Of a stretch of DNA of 64,000 nt, positions 46,207-55,853 are shown piece by piece. How positions within the stretch are numbered: the first letter of the stretch is position 1; each line of letters begins with the position of its first letter. Source of the DNA: Nocardioides islandensis (GTDB taxonomy: Bacteria > Actinomycetota > Actinomycetes > Propionibacteriales > Nocardioidaceae); contig NZ_JADKPN010000001.1 in assembly GCF_015352455.1 (NCBI RefSeq), positions 558,001 to 622,000 on the forward strand, in the 5' to 3' direction. Below the pieces are notes generated by a model. It did not search any database and was not told the DNA's origin. It saw nothing but the letters and a program-made list of their open reading frames with translations. Made by a program: the position numbers and the translations under genes.

Positions 46207-46874
46207 TGCGGCCATTCACTCCTCCGGCGTGGAACGCCCGCACCAGGCGCCTGCTCTTCGTGGTGGTGGTGCTGTTCCTGCTCACCTTCCCGCTGGTGAA
46301 CACCCTGCTGACCCGCGCCCGGGTCGACCGGGACGGCGTCGACGTCAGTGCGTCGGTCGTCGAGGCGGTCGACGACGGCGGGCGGTACCTCGTGTCCTTC
46401 CGGTTCCCGGAGTCCGTCGACCCCGAGCAGGACAGGTACGCCGCGGTCGTCGGCCGCACGACGTTCGACGTGGCGCGCGCGACCAGGAAGGTCGACGTGC
46501 GCGTGCTGGAGGGCGAGCCGCGGCACCACCACGTCGCGGGTGAGGTCTACAGCAAGGACCCGTGGATCTTCACCCTGGTCGGCGACGCGATCGTGCTGCT
46601 GGTCGGGCTGTGGTGGGTCCGGGTCGGACGCCGCCGCCCCGCCCTGCGGATGCTGGCCATGCGCGACCTCGAGGAGGCTCCCGACGACGAGCCGAGCGGG
46701 CTCGTCAGGGACACCGGCGAGGTGTACGTCGCGATCGGCCCCGTCTCCGCCACCGAGGGCTCCTCGGTGACCATCGAGCTCGAGGACCGCGTGGTGGTGG
46801 TGCGGCTCAACGGGCACGACAACCACGCCGCCGTCGGGACGCGGGTACGCGCCTGGGGGATGTTGGTCGGGTGA
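46206..46874 (+). CDS. membrane protein of unknown function
   Basis: The 222-residue protein has one span at about residues 15-33, an extracytoplasmic region (about 40-115) and a second span at about 120-138, followed by a cytoplasmic tail with a small beta-rich domain (GEVYVAIGPVSATEGSSVTIEL). No family is recognised. The ATG overlaps the lipoprotein stop by one base, so the two probably work together. Confidence 0.75.
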   Translation: MRPFTPPAWNARTRRLLFVVVVLFLLTFPLVNTLLTRARVDRDGVDVSASVVEAVDDGGRYLVSFRFPESVDPEQDRYAAVVGRTTFDVARATRKVDVRVLEGEPRHHHVAGEVYSKDPWIFTLVGDAIVLLVGLWWVRVGRRRPALRMLAMRDLEEAPDDEPSGLVRDTGEVYVAIGPVSATEGSSVTIELEDRVVVVRLNGHDNHAAVGTRVRAWGMLVG

Positions 46875-48088
46875 AGCCCTGGCGCGTGGTCGCGTGGTTC
46901 GGCGTCGTCAGCCTCGCCGCCGACATGGTCTACGAGGGCGCCCGGTCGGTGACCGGCCCCTACCTCGCGTCGCTCGGCGCCTCGGCGCTCGTGGTCGGCC
47001 TGGTCACCGGCGCGGGGGAGGCCGCGGCGCTCGGCTTCCGGCTGTTCTCCGGCCCGCTGGCGGACAGGTCCGGACGGTACTGGTCGTGGACCGTCGCGGG
47101 GTACGCCATGACGGTCGTCTGCGTGCCGCTGATGGCCGTCGCGCCGTTCGTGGGCGCGGCCGGGGCGGCGGTCGCCTCCGTGCTGGTGGTCCTCGAGCGC
47201 ACCGGCAAGGCCGTCCGGTCGCCCTCGAAGTCGGTGCTGCTCGCCGACGCGGCCCGGACCGTGGGCCGGGGACGCGGGTTCGCGGTGCACAAGGCGCTGG
47301 ACCAGGTGGGGGCGTTCGCGGGGCCGCTCCTGGTGGCCGGCCTGCTCGCGCTCACCGGGGCGACGTGGCCGGGCCTGGCGGCGCTGGCGATCCCGGGCGT
47401 CGTGGCGATGACGCTGCTGCTGCGGCTCCGAGTGGCGCTCACGGCGCCCCTGGCGATGACCGGTCCGCGTCCTCACGTGGACGACGTACCCGACGGGCCG
47501 CTGCCGCGGTCCTTCCACCTGCTCACGGTCTCGTGCGCCCTGGCGACGTTCGGGCTGCTGACCTTCGGGGTGCTGTCGTTCCACCTCGTCCAGGACGGGC
47601 TGCTCGACGTGGCGTGGGTGCCGGTCGTGTACGCCGCCGCCATGGGCGTGGAGGCCGTGTCCGCGCTGGCGACCGGCTTCGTCTTCGACCGGATCGGCGG
47701 GCGGACGCTGCTGGTGCTGCCCCTGCTCGTCGGGCTGGTGCCGTTCCTGGCGTTCTCGTCGACGGCGGCCGTCGCGGTGGCCGGGATCCTCGTCTGGGGC
47801 CTGGCCACCGGCATCCTCGACTCCACCGTCAAGGCCCTGGTCGCCGAGACCGTCCCGCGCTCCCGGCTCGGGACGGCGTACGGCGCGTTCGCCGCCGTGC
47901 AGGGGGTCGCCGCGCTGGCCGGCGGTGGCGTCGCCGGCTGGCTGTACGCCCACGGCCGCCTCCCGATCGTGACGGTCGTGGGCGTCGCCCAGCTGGCCGC
48001 CCTCGTGCTGCTCGTGTCCGCGCTGCGCTCTCCGGCGCGACCACAACGACCGCTACTTGCCCGTCACCACCGAACCGGGACAGGCTGA
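46871..48088 (+). CDS. MFS transporter
   Basis: The 405-residue protein has about 12 spans with a basic MFS loop after the second (SGPLADRSGRYW) and DRIGGRTLLVLPLL in the second half. N-terminal VSLAADMVYEGARSVTGPYLASL resembles a group of exporters of unknown substrate. The GTG overlaps the previous stop by four bases. It may export the product of the cluster or belong with the membrane protein. Confidence 0.85.
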   Translation: MKPWRVVAWFGVVSLAADMVYEGARSVTGPYLASLGASALVVGLVTGAGEAAALGFRLFSGPLADRSGRYWSWTVAGYAMTVVCVPLMAVAPFVGAAGAAVASVLVVLERTGKAVRSPSKSVLLADAARTVGRGRGFAVHKALDQVGAFAGPLLVAGLLALTGATWPGLAALAIPGVVAMTLLLRLRVALTAPLAMTGPRPHVDDVPDGPLPRSFHLLTVSCALATFGLLTFGVLSFHLVQDGLLDVAWVPVVYAAAMGVEAVSALATGFVFDRIGGRTLLVLPLLVGLVPFLAFSSTAAVAVAGILVWGLATGILDSTVKALVAETVPRSRLGTAYGAFAAVQGVAALAGGGVAGWLYAHGRLPIVTVVGVAQLAALVLLVSALRSPARPQRPLLARHHRTGTG

Positions 48089-48093
48089 CGAGC

Positions 48094-49485
48094 ATGTCGG
48101 CCACCGCCTCGTCGTACTCGATCACCATGCGGCTGCACACCGCGCCGGACCACGGCGTCGTCGGGAAGGTCGCCACCGCGATCGCGCGCGAGGGCGGCAT
48201 CACCACGGCCATCGACGTCGCGGACTCCAGCCACGACCGACTGGTCGTCGACGTCACCTGCTCCGCGGCCGACGCGTCGCACTCCGAGCGGCTGGTCGAG
48301 GTGGTCAAGGAGATCGAGGGTGTCGAGGTCTACAAGGTCAGCGACCGCACGTTCCTGCTCCACCTCGGCGGCAAGATCGCGGTCACCTCGAAGGTGCCGC
48401 TGCGCACGCGCGACGACCTGTCCATGGCGTACACCCCGGGCGTCGGGCGGGTCAGCCAGGCGTTGTACGAGCACCCCGAGGACGTCAGCCGGCTGACCAT
48501 CAAGGGCAACACCGTCGCGGTCGTCACCGACGGCTCCGCGGTGCTCGGCCTCGGGAACATCGGGCCGGGCGCCGCGCTGCCGGTGATGGAGGGCAAGGCG
48601 GCGCTGTTCAAGCGGTTCGCCGACATCGACGCCTGGCCGATCTGCCTGGCCAGCCAGGACACCGACGAGATCGTCCGAGCCGTCGAGATGATCGCGCCCG
48701 GGTTCGGTGGCATCAACCTCGAGGACATCGCGGCACCGCGCTGCTTCGAGATCGAGGCCCGGCTGCGCGCCAGCCTCGACATCCCCGTCTTCCACGACGA
48801 CCAGCACGGCACCGCGATCGTGGTGATGGCCGCGCTCACCAACGCGCTGCGTGTCGTCGACAAGAAGCTCTCCGACGTCCGGGTCGTCGTCGCCGGCGCG
48901 GGCGCGGCGGGGACGGCGATCGTCACGCTGATGCTGGCGGCCGGCATCACCGACATCGTGGTCTGGGACCGCGAGGGGTGCCTGTCCTCCGACGACACCG
49001 GCCTCCCGCTGGCCAAGGCGTCGCTGGCCGCGCGTACTAACCCCCGCAAGGTACGGGGCGACCTGCACGACGGCCTGAAGGGTGCCGACGTGTTCGTCGG
49101 CGTCAGCGCCCCGGGCGTGCTCGACCCCGAGTGGATCCGCGACATGGCCGACAAGGCCGTCGTGTTCGCCCTCGCCAACCCCGACCCGGAGGTCGACCCC
49201 GCGGAGGCCGACCGCTACGCCGCCGTCGTGGCCAGCGGCCGCAGCGACTACCCCAACCAGATCAACAACGTGCTGGCGTTCCCGGGCGTCTTCCGTGGCC
49301 TGCTCGACGCGCGCGCCAAGGAGATCACCCTCGACATGCTGCTGCGGGCCGCCGACGCGATCGCCCACGTGGTCAGCGACGAGGAGCTCAACCCCAACTT
49401 CATCATCCCCAGCGTCTTCAACCCGTCCGTGCCCAAGGCCGTCGCCGCAGCCATCCGTGGACGGGTGCAAGACTCGGGGGCGTGA
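48094..49485 (+). CDS. NAD-dependent malic enzyme with N-terminal ACT domain
   Basis: The 463-residue enzyme has an N-terminal ACT-like domain (about 5-85) and a malic domain with MAYTPGVGRVS, VTDGSAVLGLGNIGP, EDIAAPRCFEIE and FHDDQHGTA, then a Rossmann fold with VVAGAGAAGTAI. It decarboxylates malate to pyruvate. The ACT domain suggests allosteric control by a small ligand. It follows the MFS gene by five bases. Confidence 0.93.
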   Translation: MSATASSYSITMRLHTAPDHGVVGKVATAIAREGGITTAIDVADSSHDRLVVDVTCSAADASHSERLVEVVKEIEGVEVYKVSDRTFLLHLGGKIAVTSKVPLRTRDDLSMAYTPGVGRVSQALYEHPEDVSRLTIKGNTVAVVTDGSAVLGLGNIGPGAALPVMEGKAALFKRFADIDAWPICLASQDTDEIVRAVEMIAPGFGGINLEDIAAPRCFEIEARLRASLDIPVFHDDQHGTAIVVMAALTNALRVVDKKLSDVRVVVAGAGAAGTAIVTLMLAAGITDIVVWDREGCLSSDDTGLPLAKASLAARTNPRKVRGDLHDGLKGADVFVGVSAPGVLDPEWIRDMADKAVVFALANPDPEVDPAEADRYAAVVASGRSDYPNQINNVLAFPGVFRGLLDARAKEITLDMLLRAADAIAHVVSDEELNPNFIIPSVFNPSVPKAVAAAIRGRVQDSGA

Positions 49486-49964
49486 CTTCCCTCGGAGACT
49501 TCCACGCCCAGGACATCACCGGCGCCGACGTCGACCTCTCGGCGTACGACGGCCAGGTGGTGCTCGTGGTCAACGTCGCCTCGCAGTGCGGCCACACGCC
49601 GCAGTACGCCGGGCTCCAGGAGCTCTACGACGCCAAGGTCGGCGACGGGTTCACCGTGCTGGGCTTCCCGTGCGACCAGTTCGGTCATCAGGAGCCGGGC
49701 ACCGAGGCCGAGATCGCGGAGTTCTGCGAGACGGCGTACGGCGTGACGTTCCCGATGTTCGGCAAGGTCGAGGTCAACGGCGACGGCGCCCACCCGCTGT
49801 ACCAGTGGCTGCGCACCGAGGCACCCGGTCGCGACGGCGAGGACATCGAGTGGAACTTCACCAAGTTCCTGGTCGACCGCGACGGCCAGGTGCTGCGGCG
49901 CTACTTCTTCCGCAAGCAGCCCGCCGACCTCGTCGACGACATCGAGAAGGCGCTGGCGGGCTGA
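49482..49964 (+). CDS. glutathione peroxidase family protein
   Basis: The 160-residue protein has NVASQCGHTPQYAGL (peroxidatic Cys36), the FPCDQFG motif and WNFTKFLVDRDG. It uses cysteine, not selenocysteine, and in actinobacteria is likely to work with thioredoxin or mycothiol. The GTG overlaps the malic enzyme stop by four bases. It converges on ppgK with a two-base gap. Confidence 0.92.
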   Translation: MTSLGDFHAQDITGADVDLSAYDGQVVLVVNVASQCGHTPQYAGLQELYDAKVGDGFTVLGFPCDQFGHQEPGTEAEIAEFCETAYGVTFPMFGKVEVNGDGAHPLYQWLRTEAPGRDGEDIEWNFTKFLVDRDGQVLRRYFFRKQPADLVDDIEKALAG

Positions 49965-49966
49965 GG

Positions 49967-50722
49967 CTAGGGCCTTTCGTCTCCGGCTTCGAAGGCCCAG
50001 AGCGCGGCGCCGACGATGCCGGCGCGGTTCTGCAGCTTGGCCGCGACGATCTCGGTCTCGATGTCGATGAGGTGCAGGAACTCGGCGGAGTCCTTGCTGA
50101 CCCCGCCGCCGACCACGAACAGGTCGGGGGAGAAGAGCTTCTCCAGGGTCCGGTAGTAGACCGTGAGGCGCTTGGCCCACTCCGGGTACGACAGCCCCTC
50201 GTCCTCCTTGATCGAGGACGCGGCGCGCTTCTCGGCGTCGTGGCCGTCGATCTCGAGGTGGCCGAGCTCGGAGTTGGGCACCAGCACGCCGTCGTACACG
50301 ATCGCGGACCCGATGCCCGTGCCGAGCGTGGTCACGATGACCAGCCCGCGGCGGCCCTTGGCCGCGCCGAACCGCACCTCCGCCAGGCCCGCGGCGTCGG
50401 CGTCGTTGACGACGTGGACGTCGCGTCCGGTCGCCTCGGTGAACAGCGCGTCGGCGTCCGTGCCGATCCAGCCCCGGTCGATGTTGGCCGCCGAGCTCAC
50501 CACACCGTGGCGGACCACCGCCGGCACGGTGACGCCGACGGCCCCCTTCGAGCTCGGGAACTGGTCGAGCAGCTCGGTGAAGACCTGGGCAACGGCCTCG
50601 GGCGTCGACGGCTGGGGCGTCTTGATGCGGACCCGTTCGCCGGCGAAGTCGCCGGCCTCGAGATCCACCGGCGCGCCCTTGATGCCCGAGCCGCCGAAGT
50701 CGATGCCGAAGGGAAGTTCCAC
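49967..50722 (-). CDS. ppgK: polyphosphate glucokinase
   Basis: The 251-residue ROK-family kinase has the phosphate loop FGIDFGGSGIKGA, TTLGTGIGSAIVYDG, the ROK-like ELGHLEIDG, and VVGGGVSKDSAEF. These match actinobacterial polyphosphate glucokinases, which phosphorylate glucose with polyphosphate or ATP. The GTG at 50722 directly precedes ELPFGIDFGG. Confidence 0.9.
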   Translation of the reverse strand: MELPFGIDFGGSGIKGAPVDLEAGDFAGERVRIKTPQPSTPEAVAQVFTELLDQFPSSKGAVGVTVPAVVRHGVVSSAANIDRGWIGTDADALFTEATGRDVHVVNDADAAGLAEVRFGAAKGRRGLVIVTTLGTGIGSAIVYDGVLVPNSELGHLEIDGHDAEKRAASSIKEDEGLSYPEWAKRLTVYYRTLEKLFSPDLFVVGGGVSKDSAEFLHLIDIETEIVAAKLQNRAGIVGAALWAFEAGDERP

Positions 50723-50804
50723 ACGGCCAATCTTGCGCACGCCCACAACCGAAGCAACCGACCCGTCGTCACACTGGGAGAGACCCACGAGGGAGGCACT
50801 GCCC

Positions 50805-51317
50805 ATGAACCCCAGCTCCACGATCCGCTCGCTCGCCGGCATCGCTACCGGGCTCGCGCTCGCCGGCACCGTCGTCGCCCTGACGCCCGCGACGGGGTCG
50901 GCCGCCGCGGCCGCCACCTGCACCGCCACCAACCTGTACGTCGTGAAGGGGCGCCTCGAGGGCGCCGCCGGCAGCCGGTTCCTCACCGTGAAGGTGACCA
51001 ACGTCGGTGACGACGCGTGCTCGGCCGGGATCGCCACCAAGGCGGCGTTCCGCGACTTCGACGGCCTGCTCGGGACGCCGGGTGACGTCAGCGGTGGCAG
51101 CGGCCTGGTGACCCTCGACCCCGGCGAGACCGCCAAGGCGGTCATCCACTGGACCGACCCCGGCCCGGTGCCGGCCGAGGACTGCCAGGAGGCCTCGGCC
51201 ACCCTGGTCACCTTCCGCGTGCCCAGCCTGCGGCACACGTGGCGGCTGCCGCTCGAGGCCCAGGTCTGCACGACGGCCGACTTCCGGCCCGACAGCAAGC
51301 CCCTCGTCGGTCCCTGA
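50805..51317 (+). CDS. DUF4232-like secreted protein
   Basis: The 170-residue protein has a signal peptide (about residues 1-34, Ala-rich cleavage) and a beta-sandwich domain opening CTATNLYVVKGRLEGAAGSR, followed by VKVTNVGDDACS, like DUF4232. The function is unknown. A strong GAGGGAGG lies 8-9 bases before the ATG. It is divergent from ppgK. Confidence 0.75.
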   Translation: MNPSSTIRSLAGIATGLALAGTVVALTPATGSAAAAATCTATNLYVVKGRLEGAAGSRFLTVKVTNVGDDACSAGIATKAAFRDFDGLLGTPGDVSGGSGLVTLDPGETAKAVIHWTDPGPVPAEDCQEASATLVTFRVPSLRHTWRLPLEAQVCTTADFRPDSKPLVGP

Positions 51318-51333
51318 GCGCCCGGCCCCCCCG

Positions 51334-51387
51334 CGATTCGTCAGCGATCGCTGCGCTCCGAGTACCCGGAGGATCGCTGACGAATCG
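51334..51387. repeat. REP-like palindrome, family 1, copy B
   Basis: CGATTCGTCAGCGATC (51334-51349) and GATCGCTGACGAATCG (51372-51387) form perfect 16-bp arms, with an inner CTCCG/CGGAG stem. It shares 17 left-arm bases and 15 of 16 right-arm bases with 9369-9422. Confidence 0.8.
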
Positions 51388-51444
51388 ATGAGTTCTGCCT
51401 CGGTCCCGGGTCGTAGGGTCCAGACGAACTCGCGAGGAGGGCCC

Positions 51445-52472
<1,028 letters not shown>

Positions 52473-52476
<4 letters not shown>

Positions 52477-53237
52477 ACGGCTTCATGCGCGACTCGAGCA
52501 TCGTGTTCCGCCGCCAGATCCGGATGAACCTCCGCAACCCCGCCTGGGTGCTGATCGGCGTCTTCCAGCCGGTGCTGTACCTGCTGCTGTTCGGTCCGCT
52601 GCTCAAGCCGCTCGTCGCGCAGTTCCCCGGCGGTGCCGACAACGCCTACACGTTCCTGGTGCCCGGGCTCCTCGTGCAGCTGGGGCTGTTCGGCGCGTTC
52701 TTCGCCGGGTTCTCGCTGATCGGCGAGTGGAGAGAGGGCGTGATCGAGGCCGAGCGGGTCACCCCGGCCTCCCGCGGCTCGCTGCTGGTCGGCCGGCTGA
52801 TGCGCGACGTGCTCCAGCTGTTCGTGCAGTCGCTGATCCTGGTGCTGCTCGGGCTGGCGATCGGGATGCGCGGCTCGTTCGACGGCATCGTGCTCGGCAT
52901 CGTGATCACCCTGGTGATCGGCGGGGCCTGCGCCGCGGCGTCGAACGCCCTCGGCATGGCGACCAAGTCCGAGGACGTGATGGCCCCGGTCATCAACATC
53001 GTGATGATGCCGGTGCTCCTCCTCAGCGGCATCCTGCTGCCGATGACCCTCGGCCCCGACTGGCTCAAGCGGGTCAGCGACTTCATGCCCACCCGCTGGA
53101 TCACCGACGCCATCCGTGACGTGTTCGCCGGCGACGTCGCCAACGGCACGGTGCTGTCCGGCTCGCTCGCGGCGCTCGTGTTCCTCGCCCTCGCGGCCTG
53201 GTGGGGCGTCAGCACCTTCCAGAAGGACGACGCCTGA
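52473..53237 (+). CDS. ABC-2 type transporter permease, DrrB-like
   Basis: The 254-residue permease has six spans and the ABC-2 pattern RRQIRMNLRNPAWVLIGVFQP, GEWREGVIEAERVTP and LLSGILLPMTLGPDWL with MPTRWITDAIRDVF. It pairs with the DrrA-type ATPase to export lipids or drugs; the substrate is unknown. The ATG overlaps the ATPase stop by four bases. Confidence 0.92.
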
Positions 53238-53254
53238 AGGTCGCGCTCGCCTCA

Positions 53255-53324
53255 TGTAACGCGGTGTTAGACCGTCTTACCCAGCGTTGGAACGCGTGGG
53301 AAGTCCCCCTAACACCGCGTTACA
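53255..53324. repeat. long hairpin with perfect 16-bp arms
   Basis: TGTAACGCGGTGTTAG (53255-53270) and CTAACACCGCGTTACA (53309-53324) are exact reverse complements. The 38-base loop can fold further through GCGTT/AACGC and CCCA/TGGG. It lies just after the ABC permease. It could end transcription or be a mobile REP-like unit. Confidence 0.75.
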
Positions 53325-53336
53325 GGCGTCCTCGCC

Positions 53337-53345
53337 TGTGGACAA
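53337..53345 (-). other. single DnaA-box-like site
   Basis: TGTGGACAA reads TTGTCCACA on the minus strand, the actinobacterial DnaA consensus. It stands alone, so a chance match or titration site is more likely than an origin. Confidence 0.3.
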
Positions 53346-53387
53346 CTCGCGCGCCAGGACCCCGGGAGCCGTGAGATCGTTCGCGGC

Positions 53388-54167
53388 GTGGCCACGTCCC
53401 TGACCCGCGCGCAGCACCTGGACGGCCTGCGGGTCGCGCTCCAGGCGTTCGCCCGGCACGCGGGGAGCGCGGGGCTGGAGGCGGACGTGCCGACGTGCCC
53501 GGACTGGACCGTACGTCGCCTCATCGGCCACCAGGGGATGGTGCACCGCTGGGCGGCGGCCAACCTGCGTGGCCAGGCCATCGACGTCGACGCGACCGAG
53601 CGCGCCGGACGCCGGAGCCCGGATCCGGTCGACTGGCTGCGCGATGGCGCGATCGAGCTGGTCGCGGCGATCACCGAGGCGCCCGAGGACGTGCGCACCA
53701 TCGTGTTCCTCAACGACGCGCCGCGGGCGCTGGACTTCTGGGCCCGCCGCCAGTGCCACGAGACGACCATCCACGCGGTCGACGCGCTGGCCGCGGACCT
53801 CGGGCGGTACCCGACGTCGGCGGACACCTGGATCGACCCCGTCGTCGCGATCGACGGCGTCGACGAGCTGCTGGCCGGGTTCATGACCCGCAACAAGAGC
53901 CGCCTGCGGTCGGCCGACCCGTTGGGCATCGGCGTGGTCGCCGAGGAGTCCCCGAACGGCTGGCTGGTGGAGACCAGCGACCGTCCGGCCGTGGTGACGG
54001 CGGCCCCGCGCGAGGAGGTGACCGACCGTGCCGACGTGCTGCTCACGGGACCGGCCGTGGCCGTCTACCTCACGCTGTGGAACCGCTCCGACGAGCTGGA
54101 GGTGGAGGACGGGCCGACCAGCCGGGCGCTCGCCCCGTGGCGCCGCGCTCCCATCACGTGGGGGTGA
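53388..54167 (+). CDS. mycothiol-dependent maleylpyruvate isomerase family protein
   Basis: The 259-residue protein has a DinB-like helical bundle with PTCPDWTVRRLIGHQGMVHRW and WARRQCHETTIHAVD, whose histidines form the metal site. The C-terminal domain begins around residue 165. The family (TIGR03083) covers thiol-transferase-like enzymes using mycothiol; most members have unknown substrates. It starts with GTG and is a single gene. Confidence 0.85.
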   Translation: MATSLTRAQHLDGLRVALQAFARHAGSAGLEADVPTCPDWTVRRLIGHQGMVHRWAAANLRGQAIDVDATERAGRRSPDPVDWLRDGAIELVAAITEAPEDVRTIVFLNDAPRALDFWARRQCHETTIHAVDALAADLGRYPTSADTWIDPVVAIDGVDELLAGFMTRNKSRLRSADPLGIGVVAEESPNGWLVETSDRPAVVTAAPREEVTDRADVLLTGPAVAVYLTLWNRSDELEVEDGPTSRALAPWRRAPITWG

Positions 54168-54239
54168 CAGGTAGGTCACGATCGGGTCGCGGCAGCCGAT
54201 TCGGGGAACGTCGCTCGGCAAAGTCCCGTCGCACGCACC

Positions 54240-55796
54240 ATGACGACTCGCCAGCGACACGTCCTGCGGCACTCCTTGGTCCCGATCGCCCTGGCGAGTG
54301 CCCTCGCCCTCACCGCGTGCGGGGGTGATGCGGAGAACGGGGACGTGCAGTCGCCGTCCGGCGTGAGCGCGACGTACGGGCAGGCCGGCGGGTCGGCCGG
54401 CGAGCCCGCTCCCGATCCGCAGGGCAACACCTTCCAGGACGAGGGCGTCAGCGGGTACGTCGACGCGGGCAGCGACTCCGAGTCGACCTTCGCCCTCGAC
54501 GTCGACAACGGCTCGTACCGCGTCGCGCAGGCGATGGTCGCCCAGGGCCAGCGACCCCCGGCGGACTCGGTCCGCGCCGAGGAGTGGGTGAACGCCTTCG
54601 ACTACGGCGACCCGGCGCCGACCGAGGCCGCACTCGCCGTGCGCGCCGAGTCGGGCGTCCGGGCCTACGACGCGCCCGACAGCCCGATGACCCAGCAGGT
54701 GGTGCGCGTGGCCGTCACCGCCCGCGAGGTGCCGCGCGAGGCGCGGCCGTCGGTGAACCTGACCCTGGTCGTCGACCGGTCGGGCTCGATGGCGATGGGC
54801 AACCGGCTCGGGCTGGTCAAGGACTCGCTGGCCCTGCTGACCGAGAGCCTGCGCCCCGACGACACGATCTCGGTGGTCGGGTTCGACGACCAGGTGGAGC
54901 TGGTGCTGCCGCCGACCCGCGCCGATGAGCGCGCGACCGTGATGGCGTCGGTCGACCGGCTCACGCCGCGCGGCAGCACCGACGTCGAGGGCGGCCTGTC
55001 GCTCGGGTACGAGCAGGCCCGCCGGGCATACCGCCCCGGCGGCGTCAACGTCGTCGTCCTCTGCTCCGACGGCGTCGCCAACGTCGGCATGACCGGCCCC
55101 GACAGCATCGCCGCCCGGATCGCCGAGGAGGGCCGCAACGGCATCCACCTGGTCACCGTCGGCTACGGGATGGGCAACTACAACGACCACCTGATGGAGC
55201 AGCTGGCCGACCAGGGCGACGGCTTCTACCGGTACGTCGACACCTACGACGAGGCTCGCCGGCTGTACGTCGACGAGCTGACCAGCCTGCTGGCGCCGGT
55301 CGCCGACGACGCCCGGACGCAGGTCGTGTTCGACCCGGAGAAGGTGGCGACGTACCGCCTCGTGGGCTACGAGAACCGCGCCATGGACGACGAGTCGTTC
55401 GGGGACCTGAGCGCCGACGCCGGGGAGCTCGGGGCCGGGCACCACGCCTCCGCGCTGTACGAGCTGCGGCTGCGCGAGGGCGTCGAGCCCGGCGAGCAGG
55501 TCGGCCTGGCCAAGGTGCTCTGGAAGACGCCCGGCACCGACGCCGCCGGCTTCGCCAGCGCGCCGATCCGCGCCGCGAGCCCGCAGGAGCCGATGTCGGA
55601 CTCGCTGGCGCTCGCGACGGCCGTCGCGGACCTGGCCGCCGTGGTGAAGGGGTACGGCGGGTACGTGGAGCCGTCGACCGACCAGCTGCCCAGCCTGTAC
55701 GACGTGCGCAACCGGGCGATCGCGCTCCAAGAACGCGACGTGCCGGGTGCCGCGGAGCTCGTCGACCTCGCCTCGCGGCTGGAGTACCTGCAGTAG
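54240..55796 (+). CDS. VWA-domain lipoprotein, YfbK-like
   Basis: The 518-residue lipoprotein has lipobox LALTAC (Cys27), a VWA N-terminal segment (SGYVDAGSDSESTFALDVDNGSY to EEWVNAFDY), and a VWA domain with MIDAS motif DRSGS (179-183), later GSTDVEGG and LCSDGVANVG. A C-terminal DUF3520 region follows. It matches the YfbK-type proteins. The binding partner and role are unknown. It ends 57 bases before alkB. Confidence 0.9.
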   Translation: MTTRQRHVLRHSLVPIALASALALTACGGDAENGDVQSPSGVSATYGQAGGSAGEPAPDPQGNTFQDEGVSGYVDAGSDSESTFALDVDNGSYRVAQAMVAQGQRPPADSVRAEEWVNAFDYGDPAPTEAALAVRAESGVRAYDAPDSPMTQQVVRVAVTAREVPREARPSVNLTLVVDRSGSMAMGNRLGLVKDSLALLTESLRPDDTISVVGFDDQVELVLPPTRADERATVMASVDRLTPRGSTDVEGGLSLGYEQARRAYRPGGVNVVVLCSDGVANVGMTGPDSIAARIAEEGRNGIHLVTVGYGMGNYNDHLMEQLADQGDGFYRYVDTYDEARRLYVDELTSLLAPVADDARTQVVFDPEKVATYRLVGYENRAMDDESFGDLSADAGELGAGHHASALYELRLREGVEPGEQVGLAKVLWKTPGTDAAGFASAPIRAASPQEPMSDSLALATAVADLAAVVKGYGGYVEPSTDQLPSLYDVRNRAIALQERDVPGAAELVDLASRLEYLQ

Positions 55797-55799
55797 GGG

Positions 55800-55829
55800 T
55801 TGCCTCGTTCGGTTTACAACACCTATGGT
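55800..55829 (+). promoter_or_regulatory. alkB promoter
   Basis: TTGCCT (55800-55805) and TATGGT (55824-55829) form a promoter with an 18-base spacer. AGGAGGT (55841-55847) is the ribosome site before the ATG at 55854. Confidence 0.5.
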
Positions 55830-55839
55830 TTTGTAAACC
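55811..55839. promoter_or_regulatory. inverted-repeat operator over the alkB -10
   Basis: GGTTTACAA (55811-55819) and TTGTAAACC (55831-55839) are perfect 9-bp arms spaced by 11 bases, centred on TATGGT. The A/T-rich arms stand out locally. Likely binder: the TetR protein encoded at 57752, in the manner of AlkX-type repressors. Confidence 0.65.
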
Positions 55840-55853
55840 CAGGAGGTGCTCCC

